From: an uncultured Clostridia bacterium
Lineage (GTDB): Bacteria; Bacillota; Clostridia; TANB77; CAG-508
Direction of reading: 5' to 3'
NCBI GenBank assembly: GCA_946415375.1
Contig: CAMKSF010000003.1
Coordinates: forward strand, 37,224-101,223
Length of the DNA: 64,000 nucleotides
The notes below the pieces were generated by a model. The model was not told the origin of the DNA. It saw only the letters and a list, made by a program, of their open reading frames with translations, and searched no databases. Both the position numbers and the translations under genes were made by a program. This document shows, piece by piece, positions 63,103 through 64,000 of the stretch (position 1 is its first letter; the number at the start of each line of letters is the position of its first letter).

Positions 63103-63996
63103 TTATTCTTTCTGCTTTTGATTTTCCATTTCTTCTTCTTTTTCAAATATATTTTCTTTTTTTCTGCTATATCCCATATTTGTTGTAATATCTGTAGTAT
63201 TTTCTAAATGCTCTTTAGCAAGTTTTTCATTTTTTGAAAAACTTGGCATATCTTCTTTTTCTTCTAAATTAAATGGAATTGAAATTTTATTTCTTATAGT
63301 CATAAACAATGGTTCTTTTTCAATCTTTTTCGCTATTTTTTTACTGTTTAAATCAACTGCTAAATTTGCATATTTTATAGCTATATCTCTATTTCCCTTC
63401 ATTAGGTTTATTTTTGCGAGTTCAAAATAGCAATCTGCACTTAATTCTTCTTCATTTGATGCTTGTTGAAAATACTCTTCTGCTTTATCCAAATCTTTAT
63501 ATATTAAAGCAATTTCTGCTAAACTATATTTTGCATTATATGCCAAGTGGTTTATTTCTGCAGCTTTTTCATAACATTGTTTTGCATTATTAAAGTCATT
63601 TAATAATGTATATACTATCCCTAAATTATAGTTTAAATCATAGCTTACAGGATTGTATTTTAATGCATCCATATATACCATAGCCGCTTCTTTATATGAT
63701 TGTTCTTCTATAAGTAAATTACCTACAAGAATTGTCGCTTCTATGTGATCTGGTTTTTTCTCTAAAAGATTATTAAGCATTTGTATAGCTTCTTTTTTCC
63801 TGTCTAAATCTTGCAAAAGCGTTGCAACTTTGTAATAAGAATCATAATCTTGTTTATTAAAGTCAATACATTGAACATATTCATCTAATGCTTTTCTATT
63901 GCCACCTTCTTTTTCATATATAATAGCTAACTTTTTGTGTAAATCATAGTTTTCCGTATTTTCTTCTAATAGTTTTAGTATTTTTTCCTTTGCCAT
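63103..63996 (-). CDS. TPR-repeat protein
   Basis: 297 residues from an ATG 4 bases inside the window; an upstream start beyond the edge cannot be excluded. About six tetratricopeptide repeats over residues 1-215 (e.g. 'YDLNYNLGIVYTLLNDFNNA' then 'KQCYEKAAEINH'), then a charged tail rich in Glu/Lys/Asn. No signal peptide visible. It is a scaffold for protein-protein contacts; the partner is unknown. Confidence 0.85.
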   Translation of the reverse strand: MAKEKILKLLEENTENYDLHKKLAIIYEKEGGNRKALDEYVQCIDFNKQDYDSYYKVATLLQDLDRKKEAIQMLNNLLEKKPDHIEATILVGNLLIEEQSYKEAAMVYMDALKYNPVSYDLNYNLGIVYTLLNDFNNAKQCYEKAAEINHLAYNAKYSLAEIALIYKDLDKAEEYFQQASNEEELSADCYFELAKINLMKGNRDIAIKYANLAVDLNSKKIAKKIEKEPLFMTIRNKISIPFNLEEKEDMPSFSKNEKLAKEHLENTTDITTNMGYSRKKENIFEKEEEMENQKQKE

Positions 63997-64000
63997 TTTA

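Overview
The window is AT-rich and carries low-GC Bacillota signatures: a T-box leader in front of ileS, SpoVT, an alpha/beta-type small acid-soluble spore protein, strong AGGAGG-type ribosome binding sites and many TTGACA-N17-TATAAT promoters. Together these point to an endospore-forming member of Clostridia, probably an uncultured gut-type lineage; species cannot be named from the sequence. The standard genetic code fits every gene. No tRNA, rRNA, CRISPR array, integrase or reverse transcriptase was recognised.

Layout. 1-4720 (minus): miaB, two DUF2007-like membrane proteins and mutS (cut by the window edge), then a 45-residue membrane peptide. 4848-12643 is a decaying accessory island. A pilin-like gene appears split, with its C-terminal part at 4848-5787 and its N-terminal start at 12515-12643. 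Between them lie a DUF6076 gene whose start is lost, an XRE regulator with a palindromic operator, a frameshifted pilin-like gene, a MobV-type relaxase with an upstream array of six hairpins (oriT-like), a doubly frameshifted AlbA_2/ATP-binding regulator and tnpV. 12764-12985 looks like a par/Fst-type type I toxin-antitoxin locus.

13199-34460 is mostly housekeeping and envelope: T-box, DUF1653 and an IleS2-type isoleucyl-tRNA synthetase; two small paralogous membrane proteins; two NodB deacetylases with trmL; an M23 peptidase; an intact pilin-like protein; a divergent Amidase_3 protein; DUF4364; a beta-CASP metallo-hydrolase; a coiled-coil protein; the FtsK/SpoIIIE translocase; a UPF0182 protein; ftsY. 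34574-36501 holds two small related transcription units with unusual matching leader and terminator hairpins, then spoVT with a truncated upstream copy of its own start.

36523-51646 (minus) holds a large orphan coiled-coil gene and then a twelve-gene Tad/type II secretion-like operon: a SAF-domain protein, two ParA/TadZ-like proteins with degenerate P-loops, a CpaF/TadA ATPase, a single double-length TadB/TadC-type membrane protein, and seven small pilin-like proteins, five of which begin Met-Glu-Asn-Ala, followed by a 564-residue TadG-like protein. I consider this the least described and most interesting system here.

51724-64000 returns to core functions: rqcH/NFACT, an SASP, a Cof-type HAD phosphatase, glmM, rpsT, three glycosyltransferases, smpB, a small orphan gene with a perfect promoter, class II fructose-bisphosphate aldolase and a TPR protein at the right edge.
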